The notes: generated from the sequence alone by a model not told the origin. A stretch of 64,000 bases of DNA from Pradoshia sp. D12 (GCF_008935075.1 NZ_CP044545.1:957501-1021500); one strand, 5' to 3'; numbered from the stretch's first letter, positions 25,625 to 36,244 are shown. A program made the numbers and translations.

Positions 25625-25673
25625 ATAAAAAAGTGCTGAAGCTAGATTCAATACAAATCTAGCTTCAGCACTT
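25625..25673 (-). terminator. trpS terminator built from repeat-derived arms
   Basis: An 18-bp perfect stem (25631-25648 with 25656-25673) with a seven-base loop and a U-tract on the minus strand. Its arm contains GAAGCTAGATT, the same word found in the adjacent tandem repeat. Confidence 0.92.
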
Positions 25674-25689
25674 TAATTTAGAACAATCT

Positions 25690-26965
<1,276 letters not shown>

Positions 26966-27011
26966 AAATATTAAGTAATGATATTCTACTTAAACCTGAT
27001 TAGAAAAGCAA

Positions 27012-27392
27012 CTATCCAAAGAAAATAATTGAGCAAATAAAGGTAATGACACATGAAAAGATACCTGCATAAAGTAAAGGGCTAGTCCAGGAAAAGGTAA
27101 GTACCTCCATATTCGGGCCTTTATCTTTAGAATCGCCTTCTAGTTCAGATATATATTCTTCTTTTTTTGAATTGATTTTCCAGAATTTTTTAAACGAGTA
27201 GGAAAAGAAAGAAAAGAAACCTCCTCCTATTACATATAGGAGAGCGCCGGCACAAACATAAAAGAGGCCTATCATAAAATAGCTATCAATCAATGAAAGC
27301 AGAAAGGGACTTTTTATATTAATTGAATAGATAATTGAAATTAGAAGGCTGATACCGTTTAATAAAAGAAATTTTTTTGGTGAAGACTTCAT
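27012..27392 (-). CDS. DUF3899-type membrane protein
   Basis: 126 aa with four hydrophobic segments: about 8-25, 31-45, 49-63 and 104-125. A charged cytoplasmic stretch with KEEYISELEGDSKDKG separates the third and fourth. The arrangement and the FYVCAGALLYVIGGGFFSFFSYSFKKF block fit the small Bacillus family I know as DUF3899. No function known. It lies upstream of the trpS leader on the same strand. Confidence 0.65.
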   Translation of the reverse strand: MKSSPKKFLLLNGISLLISIIYSINIKSPFLLSLIDSYFMIGLFYVCAGALLYVIGGGFFSFFSYSFKKFWKINSKKEEYISELEGDSKDKGPNMEVLTFSWTSPLLYAGIFSCVITFICSIIFFG

Positions 27393-27536
27393 GGGTTTCC
27401 TCCGAATATAAGTTGTTTTATAAAGTGTATTTAAATTTTATACCAATAATTTAAAAATTAAAAGTTGCAAGTTTATTTATAAAATTTTATTATATTCATA
27501 ACGTTTCATTTTAATTAAATATGCTTTTCTGGTTGG

Positions 27537-27551
27537 AATTATCTGAAAAAT
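27537..27551 (+). promoter_or_regulatory. CodY-like box upstream of oppA (distal)
   Basis: AATTATCTGAAAAAT matches the CodY consensus AATTTTCWGAAAATT at 13 of 15 positions. Confidence 0.55.
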
Positions 27552-27664
27552 ATAATTTTTTTGTTTTTATAGGATATTTTACCCAGACATTGGTGTATCA
27601 AGGTTTGTTGTTAATTTTTGTATTCGAAATGACATATGTTCGTAAACAAAATGTAAAAAAATGA

Positions 27665-27693
27665 TTGCAAAAAATTCTGAAACGTTTTATGAT
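27665..27693 (+). promoter_or_regulatory. Sigma-A promoter of the opp operon
   Basis: TTGCAA (27665-27670), 17-base spacer, TATGAT (27688-27693), about 60 bases before oppA. The spacer includes a weaker CodY-like word around 27671-27685. Confidence 0.65.
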
Positions 27694-27702
27694 TGGTTAC
27701 GA

Positions 27703-27717
27703 AATCTTCTGAAAATT
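27703..27717 (+). promoter_or_regulatory. CodY-like box in the oppA leader (proximal)
   Basis: AATCTTCTGAAAATT matches the CodY consensus AATTTTCWGAAAATT at 14 of 15 positions and lies just downstream of the -10 element, a repressing position. Confidence 0.65.
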
Positions 27718-27751
27718 AGAAGAGTAAAAAATAGGGAGGTCATTTACTAGT

Positions 27752-29407
27752 ATGAAAGCAAAAAAAATCTCATTATTTCTTGTAATGATTCTTGCTTTGA
27801 GCACTTTCCTTGCAGCTTGTTCCGGCGGAGACGAAGAGACAGGTAGCAATGATAAAGGTGAAGGCAAGAAAGACGTTGAACAAGTACTTAACTTAGTGGA
27901 AACTTCTGAAATTCCGTCTATGGACACTGTAATGGCTACTGACTCTGTTTCTTTCAACGTTATGAACAATACGATGGAAGGTCTTTACCGTTTAGGTGAG
28001 GGAGATAAAGTTGTTGCAGGTGTTGCTGAGGGAGATCCAACAGTAAGTGAAGATGGAAAAACTTTCACTATCAAACTGCGCCAAGATGCTAAATGGTCAA
28101 ATGGTGATCCTGTAACAGCTCACGATTTCATTTATGCTTGGCAAAAAGCTGTAAATCCTGATACTGCTGCTGAATATGCATACATGATGTATGTAATTGA
28201 AAATGCTGAAGAAATCAACACTGGTAAAAAGAAAGTGGAAGAGTTAGGTGCTAAAGCGCTTGATGATTACACTCTTGAAATTAAACTAACAAATGCTATC
28301 CCTTATTTCCAATCTCTACTTTCTTTCGGAACATTCATGCCACAAAATCAAAAATTTGTTGAAGAACAAGGCGAAAAATTTGGTCTTGAAGCAGATACAA
28401 CACTTTATAATGGACCATTCACGATGTCTGAGTGGAAACATGAAGAAAGTTTCACACTTTCTAAAAATGATCAATACTGGGATAAAGATACTGTAAAGCT
28501 CGAAACAATCAATTTTAAAATCGTAAAAGATACTAACACAGCCGTAAACTTATATGAAACAGGTAAAATTGATCGTGTAGGATTGACTGCTGAAAACGTT
28601 GATAACTACAAAGATAGCGAAGAATTCGGTACGGAAAAAGATACTTCTGTATACTTCCTTCGTTATAACCAAAAGAACAAAGCATTAGCAAATGTTAATA
28701 TCCGTAAAGCAATTGATATGGCTTATGACAAAGATGCTTTTGTAAAAACAATCTTAAATAATGGATCTGTACCTGCATACTACTTGGTACCAAGTGATTT
28801 TGTTAAAGGTCCGGACGGAAAAGATTTCCGTGAAGCTAACGGAGATATGAACGTTACAAATAAAGATGAAGCTAAAAAGCTTTGGGAACAAGGCTTGAAA
28901 GAAATCGGCGAATCCAAAGTTGAGCTCGAATTGCTGAATTATGATGGTGACTCTGCTAAGAAAACTGGTGAGTATATCAAAGAACAGCTTGAAACTACTC
29001 TTCCAGGACTTACAGTTGGCCTTAAGCAACAACCATTCAAGCAAAAACTTGAATTAGAATCTAAAGGTGATTATGACTTCTCTTATGCTGGTTGGGGTCC
29101 AGATTATCAAGATCCTATGACTTTCATCGATATGTTCGTAACTGATGGAGCTCATAACCAAATGGGATACTCAAATCCTGAGTATGACAAATTGGTCGAA
29201 GAAGCTGGATCTACATTATTAAGTGATTTGCCAGCACGTTGGGAAGCTCTTCAAAAAGCAGAAAAAATCCTAATTGAAGAAGATGCGGCCATCAGCCCAC
29301 TTTATCAACGCGGACTTTCATTCCTATCGAAGGATAAAGTTAAAAATCTATACAACCACGCCTTTGGCGGAGATTACAGTTACAAGTGGGTATCAATCGA
29401 GGAATAA
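27752..29407 (+). CDS. oppA: Oligopeptide ABC transporter, substrate-binding lipoprotein OppA
   Basis: 551 aa. A lipoprotein signal with the lipobox FLAAC (Cys 23) is followed by a Ser/Gly/Glu linker. It belongs to the SBP_bac_5 family, with DGLTFTIKLR-like and TAHDFIYAWQKAVNP blocks early and GWGPDYQDPMTFIDM (about 443-457) late, typical of peptide-binding OppA. Anchored outside the membrane, it delivers oligopeptides to OppB-OppC. It is the first gene of oppABCDF, in the trpS-opp-yjbC-spx order of B. subtilis. CodY-like boxes upstream suggest nutritional repression. Confidence 0.94.
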   Translation: MKAKKISLFLVMILALSTFLAACSGGDEETGSNDKGEGKKDVEQVLNLVETSEIPSMDTVMATDSVSFNVMNNTMEGLYRLGEGDKVVAGVAEGDPTVSEDGKTFTIKLRQDAKWSNGDPVTAHDFIYAWQKAVNPDTAAEYAYMMYVIENAEEINTGKKKVEELGAKALDDYTLEIKLTNAIPYFQSLLSFGTFMPQNQKFVEEQGEKFGLEADTTLYNGPFTMSEWKHEESFTLSKNDQYWDKDTVKLETINFKIVKDTNTAVNLYETGKIDRVGLTAENVDNYKDSEEFGTEKDTSVYFLRYNQKNKALANVNIRKAIDMAYDKDAFVKTILNNGSVPAYYLVPSDFVKGPDGKDFREANGDMNVTNKDEAKKLWEQGLKEIGESKVELELLNYDGDSAKKTGEYIKEQLETTLPGLTVGLKQQPFKQKLELESKGDYDFSYAGWGPDYQDPMTFIDMFVTDGAHNQMGYSNPEYDKLVEEAGSTLLSDLPARWEALQKAEKILIEEDAAISPLYQRGLSFLSKDKVKNLYNHAFGGDYSYKWVSIEE

Positions 29408-29426
29408 TAGCTCGTGTGCCTGAATG

Positions 29427-29466
29427 GGAGAGTGCATGCCTGAAATGGCCATGTGCTCTCCTTTTC
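29427..29466 (+). terminator. Intercistronic attenuator hairpin between oppA and oppB
   Basis: GGAGAGTGCATG (29427-29438) pairs with CATGTGCTCTCC (29450-29461), 12 bp with two G-T pairs, followed by TTTT. It likely lowers expression of the membrane genes relative to oppA and protects the oppA message. Confidence 0.7.
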
Positions 29467-29532
29467 CCTAGTTATGGGAGAAAATTCAGAATAGAAAAAC
29501 AATTGCCAAAAACTGAAAAAGGGGGGCTAATA

Positions 29533-30462
29533 ATGCTGCGATATACATTACAACGGATATTCTATATGATTATTACTTTATTTGTTATTACAACTGCTAC
29601 CTTTTTCTTGATGAAAATGCTGCCGGGATCTCCGCTGAAAAATCAGGAAAAGCTTACTGCTGAACAAAAAGAGATTATTTATGAAAAATATGGACTGAAT
29701 GACCCAGTGCCGAAGCAGTATGTCACTTATATGACAAATTTAGTTAAAGGGGACTTAGGTACTTCTTTCCAATATGACAACAGACCGGTTACAGAATTAA
29801 TTGCTACACGGATTCCAAATTCTGCCCATCTGGGTTTTCAAGCTTTGCTGTTTGGAACGATTGTTGGCCTAATGTTAGGAATAGCTGCTGCACTGCGTCA
29901 TAATACATGGATAGATTATGGTGCCACTGTTATTGCTGTCCTGGGTGTTTCGATCCCATCCTTCGTTTTTGCAGGATTTTTACAGTATTTCTTAGCCGTT
30001 GAAAATCAAATCTTCCCGGTTGCTTTCTGGGATGGATTCGAATATACGATTTTGCCAACACTGGCGCTTTCCGCTGGGGTTATAGCAAGCATCGCTCGTT
30101 TTATGAGGTCTGAAATGCTAGAAGTTATGGGATCGGATTATATTACTCTTGCAAAAGCAAAGGGTTTATCTGGTGTAGCTGTAGTATTTAAGCATGGTAT
30201 AAGAAATGCATTGATTCCAATTATTACGATTCTTGGACCAATGGCTGTCAATATTATGACTGGAACACTAATAATTGAACGAATCTTTGCTATTCCTGGA
30301 TTAGGGGAACAATTTGTTAACTCTATTAATATGAATGATTATCCAACCATTATGGGTACTACGATTTTTTATAGTGCACTATTTATTCTTGTAATCTTCT
30401 TGGTGGACATCATGTATGGAATTGTTGATCCTCGTATCCGCCTTGCTGGGGGGAAAAAATAA
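29533..30462 (+). CDS. oppB: Oligopeptide ABC transporter permease OppB
   Basis: 309 aa from ATG 29533, preceded by AAAAAGGGGGG; the open frame extends upstream but has no other ribosome site. It is a BPD_transp_1 permease with six hydrophobic segments; the N-terminal MLRYTLQRIFYMIITLFVITTATFF opening and the EAA-loop YITLAKAKGLSGVAVVFKHGIRNALIP (about 205-231, split here for reference) contact the ATPases. It forms the membrane channel with OppC. The stop overlaps the oppC start (TAATG). Confidence 0.94.
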   Translation: MLRYTLQRIFYMIITLFVITTATFFLMKMLPGSPLKNQEKLTAEQKEIIYEKYGLNDPVPKQYVTYMTNLVKGDLGTSFQYDNRPVTELIATRIPNSAHLGFQALLFGTIVGLMLGIAAALRHNTWIDYGATVIAVLGVSIPSFVFAGFLQYFLAVENQIFPVAFWDGFEYTILPTLALSAGVIASIARFMRSEMLEVMGSDYITLAKAKGLSGVAVVFKHGIRNALIPIITILGPMAVNIMTGTLIIERIFAIPGLGEQFVNSINMNDYPTIMGTTIFYSALFILVIFLVDIMYGIVDPRIRLAGGKK

Positions 30463-31490
30463 TGGAAAATAATCTAAAGACAGAAAACCTTTCTCCAGAA
30501 TTATTTAAGGTTGTAGGGCAAGAATCTCATGAAGCAGAGAAAATCGTTCGCCCCAGCCTAACATTTTGGCAGGATGCATGGAGACATTTACTTAAAAATA
30601 AAGGTGCAATTTTTGGACTTGTCATGGTTGTGATCTTCGGTCTTTTAGCAATCTTTGCACCAATGACGTCTGGTTACACATATAAGCAACAGGACATAGC
30701 AAATTCTAAATTGCCGCCTCGTGTTCAGGGGTTGGAAAATATCAGCTGGCTTCCATTTGATGGTACAGATAAAAATGGTGTGAATGTCTATGAAAAAAAT
30801 GGTATTGAAGACAGATATCACTGGTTTGGTACAGATGATTTAGGGCGTGACCAATGGACAAGGGTTTGGTACGGCGCAAGGATTTCCTTGTATATCGCTA
30901 TATTGGCAGCCGTAATTGAGTTTTTCATTGGTGTAACCTATGGAGGGATATCCGGTTTCTTTGGAGGCAGAATTGACGCTGTCATGCAGCGTATTATTGA
31001 AGTGCTCGTCGGTATTCCATATCTAATTGTTGTTATTTTAATGATCCTAATTTTCGAAAAACCTGGGGTAATTTCGATTACACTCGCCATGGTTATAACC
31101 GGTTGGATAGGAATGGCTCGGATGGTTAGGGGGCAATTCCTGAAATTAAGAGATCAGGAGTATGTTTTGGCTTCGAAAACGCTAGGTGCTTCAAATAGAA
31201 GCTTAATATTCAAGCATTTACTACCAAATGTATTAGGACCCATTATTGTTACATCGATGTTTACAATTCCGGGAGCCATATTCACCGAGGCATTCCTAAG
31301 CTTTATTGGTCTGGGAATTGCTGCACCTGAAGCTTCTTTGGGTTCTTTAGTAAATGACGGTTTTAGATATATAAAATCATATCCATATTTATTGATCATT
31401 CCATCCTTAGCTATCAGTATACTAATCTTAAGCTTTAACTTATTGGCTGATGGTCTCCGTGATGCGCTTGATCCAAAAATGCGAAAATAA
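30462..31490 (+). CDS. oppC: Oligopeptide ABC transporter permease OppC
   Basis: 342 aa. After a polar N-terminus, the first membrane segment (GAIFGLVMVVIFGLLAIFAP) is followed by an extracytoplasmic stretch of about 60 residues ending HWFGTDDLGRDQWTRV, longer than in B. subtilis OppC (about 305 aa) and like Opp3C proteins. The EAA motif YVLASKTLGASNRSLIFKH lies at about 230-248. It pairs with OppB. The start overlaps the oppB stop, so the two are coupled. Confidence 0.93.
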   Translation: MENNLKTENLSPELFKVVGQESHEAEKIVRPSLTFWQDAWRHLLKNKGAIFGLVMVVIFGLLAIFAPMTSGYTYKQQDIANSKLPPRVQGLENISWLPFDGTDKNGVNVYEKNGIEDRYHWFGTDDLGRDQWTRVWYGARISLYIAILAAVIEFFIGVTYGGISGFFGGRIDAVMQRIIEVLVGIPYLIVVILMILIFEKPGVISITLAMVITGWIGMARMVRGQFLKLRDQEYVLASKTLGASNRSLIFKHLLPNVLGPIIVTSMFTIPGAIFTEAFLSFIGLGIAAPEASLGSLVNDGFRYIKSYPYLLIIPSLAISILILSFNLLADGLRDALDPKMRK

Positions 31491-31508
31491 TAGGGAAGGA
31501 GAATTATA

Positions 31509-32579
31509 ATGGAGAAATTACTTGAAGTAAAAAATTTGCATGTCTCCTTCGATACCTATGGTGGTGAGGTTAAAGCTGTACGTGGAGTTAGTTTTGACTT
31601 GTTCAAAGGAGAAACATTGGCAATTGTTGGAGAATCCGGTTCCGGAAAATCCGTTACAACAAAGGCATTAATGAGATTAATTCCGAATCCTCCAGGACGT
31701 ATAAAAGAGGGACAAATACTTTTTGGAGAAAATCGTGACCTTGTTAAAATGACTGAAAGAGAAATGCAACGAATTCGCGGTAAAGAAATGTCAATGATAT
31801 TCCAGGATCCGATGACTTCTTTAAACCCAACCATGAAAGTCGGTAAGCAAATTATGGAAGGGTTAATCAAGCATCAAAATTTAAGCAAAGCAGCTGCCCG
31901 TGAGCGAGCTATCGAGCTTTTAAGATTAGTAGGGATTGCCCAGCCTGAAATTCGTATGAACCAATATCCTCACCAATTCTCAGGCGGAATGAGACAGCGT
32001 GTAGTTGTAGCGATTGCTCTTTCATGCAATCCAAAAGTGCTGATTGCAGACGAACCAACAACAGCCTTGGATGTTACCATTCAGGCCCAAATACTAGAAT
32101 TAATGAAGGATTTACAAAATAAAATTGATACATCCATTATCTTTATTACACATGATTTAGGAGTTGTTGCGAACGTAGCTGATCGTGTAGCGGTTATGTA
32201 CGGAGGACAAATTGTTGAGACTGGAACGGTAGATGAAATTTTCTATGATCCGCGCCATCCGTATACATGGGGGCTATTATCCTCAATGCCTAGCCTAGAT
32301 AATAGTGGGGATGTTGAGCTTACAGCGATTCCTGGTACTCCTCCGGATTTGATTCATCCACCGAAGGGGTGTCCATTTGCACCAAGGAATCCCTATGCTT
32401 TAGCAATTGATTATGAAAAGGAACCGCCTATGTTCCAGATTTCAGATACTCATTTTGCAAAAACTTGGCTCCTACATCCTGATGCACCAAAAGTAAATCC
32501 ACCGGAGCTAGTCCAACAGCGTATTCGCCATATGGCCTCCAATTTTGAAAAACCTGTACAAGTAGGAGGGGTTAACTAA
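31509..32579 (+). CDS. oppD: Oligopeptide ABC transporter ATPase OppD
   Basis: 356 aa. Walker [12 protein letters not shown] (about 38-48), Q-loop in [12 protein letters not shown], signature FSGGMRQRV (about 158-166), Walker [13 protein letters not shown], and the switch His in FITHDLGVV. The C-terminal extension has the oligopeptide/dipeptide transporter Cys-containing block [10 protein letters not shown] (about 283-292). It works with OppF as the ATPase pair. One base separates its stop from the oppF ATG. Confidence 0.95.
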   Translation: MEKLLEVKNLHVSFDTYGGEVKAVRGVSFDLFKGETLAIVGESGSGKSVTTKALMRLIPNPPGRIKEGQILFGENRDLVKMTEREMQRIRGKEMSMIFQDPMTSLNPTMKVGKQIMEGLIKHQNLSKAAARERAIELLRLVGIAQPEIRMNQYPHQFSGGMRQRVVVAIALSCNPKVLIADEPTTALDVTIQAQILELMKDLQNKIDTSIIFITHDLGVVANVADRVAVMYGGQIVETGTVDEIFYDPRHPYTWGLLSSMPSLDNSGDVELTAIPGTPPDLIHPPKGCPFAPRNPYALAIDYEKEPPMFQISDTHFAKTWLLHPDAPKVNPPELVQQRIRHMASNFEKPVQVGGVN

Positions 32580-32580
32580 T

Positions 32581-33528
32581 ATGGCTACAAAAGAAAAAAT
32601 TATCGAAGTCAAAGGACTTAAACAATATTTTAATGTTGGTAAACCGAATATGGTTAAAGCGGTGGACGATGTATCTTTTGAAATCTATAAAGGTGAAACA
32701 TTCGGTCTGGTGGGAGAATCTGGATGTGGCAAATCTACAACAGGGCGATCCATTATCCGTTTATATGATTTGAGTGGCGGAGAAGTCATTTTTAAAGGGA
32801 AAGAAGTCCATGGCAGAAAATCAGGTAAGGATCTAAAGCAATTTAACCGAGGTATGCAAATGATCTTTCAGGATCCTTATGCTTCATTAAATCCTCGTAT
32901 GACTGTGGGCGATATTATTGCTGAAGGCATTGATATACACGGATTAGCGAAAAATAAGGAAGAACGTATGAAACGCGTATACGATCTTCTTGAAACGGTT
33001 GGACTTAACCGTGAGCATGCGAGTCGTTATCCGCATGAATTCTCTGGTGGTCAGCGTCAAAGGATTGGGATTGCCCGTGCACTCGCAGTGGATCCTGAAT
33101 TTATTATTGCCGATGAGCCAATCTCAGCGCTTGATGTTTCCATTCAGGCACAGGTTGTTAACCTTCTGAAAAAGCTTCAAAAAGAAAAAGGGTTAACATA
33201 TTTGTTCATCGCGCATGACTTGTCAATGGTGAAATACATCAGTGACCGTATTGGTGTTATGTATTATGGTAAATTGGTAGAAGTTGCAGACAGTGAAGAT
33301 CTATATAAAAACCCAATGCATCCATATACACAATCTCTACTTTCTGCGATTCCTCTGCCGGATCCGGAAAGTGAACGCACGCGTAGAAGAAAACCGTATA
33401 ATCCGGACGTTCATGGTTATGATGAAAATGAACAACTAGAAATGCGTGAGATTGCACCAGGACATCATGTATTGTGTTCATTAAATGAATTTGAGCAATA
33501 TAAAAAAACATATATCAAAAAAAATTAG
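32581..33528 (+). CDS. oppF: Oligopeptide ABC transporter ATPase OppF
   Basis: 315 aa. Walker A GESGCGKSTTG (about 44-54), signature FSGGQRQRIG (about 157-166), Walker B FIIADEPISALD and the switch His in FIAHDLSMV. The C-terminal tail (RTRRRKPYNPDVHGYDENEQ...HHVLCSLNEF) is the usual OppF extension. It closes the operon; a terminator follows at 33573. Confidence 0.95.
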   Translation: MATKEKIIEVKGLKQYFNVGKPNMVKAVDDVSFEIYKGETFGLVGESGCGKSTTGRSIIRLYDLSGGEVIFKGKEVHGRKSGKDLKQFNRGMQMIFQDPYASLNPRMTVGDIIAEGIDIHGLAKNKEERMKRVYDLLETVGLNREHASRYPHEFSGGQRQRIGIARALAVDPEFIIADEPISALDVSIQAQVVNLLKKLQKEKGLTYLFIAHDLSMVKYISDRIGVMYYGKLVEVADSEDLYKNPMHPYTQSLLSAIPLPDPESERTRRRKPYNPDVHGYDENEQLEMREIAPGHHVLCSLNEFEQYKKTYIKKN

Positions 33529-33572
33529 TATGAACCGTTTGTGGTTCACGAGTCTTATTTGGAATATGTAGC

Positions 33573-33605
33573 AAAAAGGTTATCCTTCTGTGGATAGCCT
33601 TTTTG
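33573..33605 (+). terminator. Terminator of the opp operon
   Basis: AAAAAGGTTATCC pairs with GGATAGCCTTTTT around a short loop. Confidence 0.88.
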
Positions 33606-33693
33606 ATGTATTTTTGGAAAAAGAGGGAAGTGAGATGTTTTTTCATATTTATAGGAGGTATAATAATAGTGACATGAAGGAGTGATGTGGGGG

Positions 33694-34899
33694 ATGAAAT
33701 TGGTTAAAAATATGGCAGTGTTAATGTCAATCCTAATGATAGGGACACTGTTTACAGAGGTATCATATGCTGCTACGGAGGCTGAAAAAGAGTTTTTACT
33801 ACATAGTGGACAGAGTATTGTTCTAGAAAACAAGGAACTTCCTGAGGGGATGCAACGATTTATAAAAGAATCGAAATATTCATTTACATATCCTGATGCA
33901 GTAAGAGGCATTTATGTGACAGGAAATTCTGCAGGGGGCAGTAAATATAAAGAACTGGCAAAATTAGTGGATACAACAGATTTGAATGCGATGGTGATTG
34001 ATATAAAAGATGACTTCGGTAAATTAACCTATAAACCAGATGCATCTAAGCCATATGCTGAAGCTGGAACAAATCTAATTAAAGATCCAGATAAATTATT
34101 AAAGGATATGGAAAAAAGAGAAATCTATCCGATTGCCAGAGTGACGGTTTTTAAGGATAGTTATTTGGCAAATAAAAAACCTGAATGGTCATTTTTAGAT
34201 GGAAAAGAAGTATGGAAAAATGGCAGAGGAGAATCATTTGTTAACCCATTTGTAAAAGATGTATGGGAATATAACGTTGAGATTGCAAAAGAAGCAGCTG
34301 AAATGGGTTTTCAGGAAATTCAATTTGATTATGTTCGCTTTCCCGAAGGATTTGAGAATCGCGATAAAGAATTGAAATACTCAGTGGGTAATTACGGAGA
34401 TAAAGCTGTAGATAATGTTCAGCATCGAGTAAATGCTGTTACAGACTTTGTAGAGTATGCTAAGAGTGAATTAGAGCCATATGGAGTAAAGGTATCAGTT
34501 GATATTTTTGGCTACTCTGCTACTCTTCCAGAAGCGCCTGGGATAGGACAAAACTTCTCTAAGATATCTGAGCATGTTGATGTCATTTCTTCTATGATCT
34601 ATCCGAGTCATTGGACATCCTATTTTGGAATTGCCAAGCCAGATTTAGAACCATATAAACTTGTAAAAGAATACGCAAAACTAGAGAATAAAAAATTGAG
34701 CAGTTTAGAGAGTCCGCCAATCTCCAGGCCTTGGATTCAGGATTTTACGGCACCATGGCTAGGTAAAGGAAATTATAAGCAATACGGAAAAAAAGAAGTA
34801 GAAGATCAAATTAGAGCGTTAAAAGAAGAAGGAATCAATGAGTATTTATTATGGAACTCAGGAAACCGTTATACCTCCGGAGTAGACTATAAACAATAA
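33694..34899 (+). CDS. Secreted putative glycoside hydrolase (COG1306/DUF4015 type)
   Basis: 401 aa from ATG 33694, chosen for the GAAGGAG and GTGGGGG purine stretch upstream; ATG 33685 lies too close to that ribosome site. A cleavable signal peptide ends near VSYA-AT (about 27-29). The mature protein has the family blocks AVRGIYVTGNSAGG, LNAMVIDIKDDFGKLTY, EIQFDYVRFPEG (about 207-218) and SMIYPSHW, consistent with a TIM-barrel glycosidase-like fold and acidic residues at the strand ends. It probably acts in the cell wall or outside the cell. Substrate not known. It is not the B. subtilis neighbour at this place (yjbB). Confidence 0.8.
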   Translation: MKLVKNMAVLMSILMIGTLFTEVSYAATEAEKEFLLHSGQSIVLENKELPEGMQRFIKESKYSFTYPDAVRGIYVTGNSAGGSKYKELAKLVDTTDLNAMVIDIKDDFGKLTYKPDASKPYAEAGTNLIKDPDKLLKDMEKREIYPIARVTVFKDSYLANKKPEWSFLDGKEVWKNGRGESFVNPFVKDVWEYNVEIAKEAAEMGFQEIQFDYVRFPEGFENRDKELKYSVGNYGDKAVDNVQHRVNAVTDFVEYAKSELEPYGVKVSVDIFGYSATLPEAPGIGQNFSKISEHVDVISSMIYPSHWTSYFGIAKPDLEPYKLVKEYAKLENKKLSSLESPPISRPWIQDFTAPWLGKGNYKQYGKKEVEDQIRALKEEGINEYLLWNSGNRYTSGVDYKQ

Positions 34900-34921
34900 T
34901 AAAATCATATAAGCTGAAACA

Positions 34922-34953
34922 AAGGATTGGCTAAAAAAAGCCAATCCTTTTCT
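34922..34953 (+). terminator. Terminator after the secreted glycosidase-like gene
   Basis: AAGGATTGGCT pairs with AGCCAATCCTT around an A-rich loop, followed by TTCTTT. Confidence 0.88.
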
Positions 34954-35152
34954 TTAGCTTATTTCATACTCCAATCGGGTGAGAATTTTTATTAGTAATG
35001 TATAATTTGGGGAATTTTATCAACAGGTTCTTAAGAAGTAGAATACTGGCTGCATCCGCCATTTATAATAATGTTTAAAGCCAGTGATGATTATGCAGTT
35101 TATTTCGCTACGCGAATACAGCTCTGTTAGGAAGGTTAAGAAATTGAAATGG

Positions 35153-35341
35153 TTATTTGTTTTTCTTGCCGCCAACCTTATTAAATCCGGTTGTTGATCT
35201 GTTCGTTTGTATCACAAACTCAGAACGCTTGTGCCTGCCGAAAATCAGATTTCCAATACCATTTGTTAATGGACCCATAAAAGCAGTTAGACCAATAATT
35301 AAAAAGGATACCAATATAAAATCAAGGATATATTCGCTCAT
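35153..35341 (-). CDS. 62-aa single-pass membrane protein, unknown
   Basis: AAAGGAGGAACGA precedes ATG 35341, a very strong ribosome site. The N-terminal half is a hydrophobic helix (ILDFILVSFLIIGLTAFMGPL) and the C-terminal half is basic (GRHKRSEFVIQT...GGKKNK), implying a cytoplasmic tail. No family is recognised. It is monocistronic, divergent from yjbC. Confidence 0.7.
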   Translation of the reverse strand: MSEYILDFILVSFLIIGLTAFMGPLTNGIGNLIFGRHKRSEFVIQTNRSTTGFNKVGGKKNK

Positions 35342-35434
35342 TCGTTCCTCCTTTTATATTTCGACTGTGTAAATTTCTTTACATTTTTATTGTAATAGAT
35401 TAAGAAGTGGGAGAAAAGGGAAAAGGTAACTTGG

Positions 35435-35638
35435 TTGCTAAATTTTATACATTTAATAAAATATATCACCTTAGAAGATAGAAAAAATCATGCGAATAGG
35501 CAGGATGCTTGTTCTAAACTATTAATCCATGAGATAGGTAACACCTATCATTTAACAACCTATAAGAATATGTATGAATGTAAAATCAAAATTACTAGAT
35601 ACGAACTAGATAAACAAAGGAGCAGATACATCAGATGA
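35435..35638 (+). CDS. Doubtful 67-aa open frame upstream of yjbC
   Basis: TTG start with AAAAGG eight bases upstream; the frame ends in the ATGA overlap with yjbC, which would be a coupling arrangement. The composition (His, Tyr, Lys, Asn and Arg rich, no domain) does not look clearly coding. It may be only the leader of yjbC-spx. Confidence 0.25.
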   Translation: MLNFIHLIKYITLEDRKNHANRQDACSKLLIHEIGNTYHLTTYKNMYECKIKITRYELDKQRSRYIR

Positions 35639-36216
35639 GTTGGTATAAAAGATTGCGTGAATATTTTCCGGAAGAGGAAATGAAATCAGAAGAACATATA
35701 AACATGCTGTTAAATCATGGCCAAAAGGACTACTTCCTTGATAATGGGAAAAATCATATTTTATTATATGCAGAGAAAGAGAACTTTATCTTTGTTGATT
35801 ACTTATATGTGATGGGTAATGCAAGAGGAAATGGTACAGGAAAAAAGGTTTTGGACAAACTGAAATTGAAGGGAAAACCAATCTTTTTAGAAGTAGAGCC
35901 GATAAATGAGTCGGAAGAGGATTCAGAGAAAAGATTACGATTTTATAAACGAGAGGGTTTTAAGCATGCGAATACCGTCTCCTATGTTAAAAATTCACTC
36001 GCTACAAATAAAGATGTAGAATTGGAGATTCTTTATTGGAGTCCGGAAGCAGATAAGCATATGGATCAAGAGGTATTAGATGGAATGAAAGAAATCTATC
36101 GTGATTTGCATACTTATAAGGATGAAGAATTATATGGAGGGAAATACCGGCCAACTGAGAAAGCCTTGAAAATAAAAGAAAATAAATCTGATATTTTAGA
36201 TGAAATAACAAGCTGA
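35635..36216 (+). CDS. yjbC: GNAT-family protein YjbC
   Basis: 193 aa. AAAGGAGCAG precedes ATG. Residues about 45-70 (ENFIFVDYLYVMGNARGNGTGKKVL) contain the acetyl-CoA-type motif R-G-N-G-T-G, followed by RFYKREGFKHANTVSYV (about 100-116), so the fold is a GNAT acetyltransferase. In B. subtilis yjbC and spx are co-transcribed; here a hairpin overlaps the yjbC stop, so read-through to spx would be partial. Acceptor unknown. Confidence 0.85.
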   Translation: MSWYKRLREYFPEEEMKSEEHINMLLNHGQKDYFLDNGKNHILLYAEKENFIFVDYLYVMGNARGNGTGKKVLDKLKLKGKPIFLEVEPINESEEDSEKRLRFYKREGFKHANTVSYVKNSLATNKDVELEILYWSPEADKHMDQEVLDGMKEIYRDLHTYKDEELYGGKYRPTEKALKIKENKSDILDEITS

Positions 36217-36244
36217 AGATTTAACTTCAGCTTGTTTTCTTTTT
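36207..36244 (+). terminator. Terminator overlapping the yjbC stop codon
   Basis: AACAAGCTGAAG pairs with CTTCAGCTTGTT around a six-base loop, followed by TTCTTTTT; the TGA of yjbC is within the first arm. Confidence 0.88.

Noticed and set aside
35435-35638. 67-aa gene coupled to yjbC
   Set aside because: Kept only as a very low-confidence feature: weak start, odd composition and no recognisable family; it is probably the yjbC leader.
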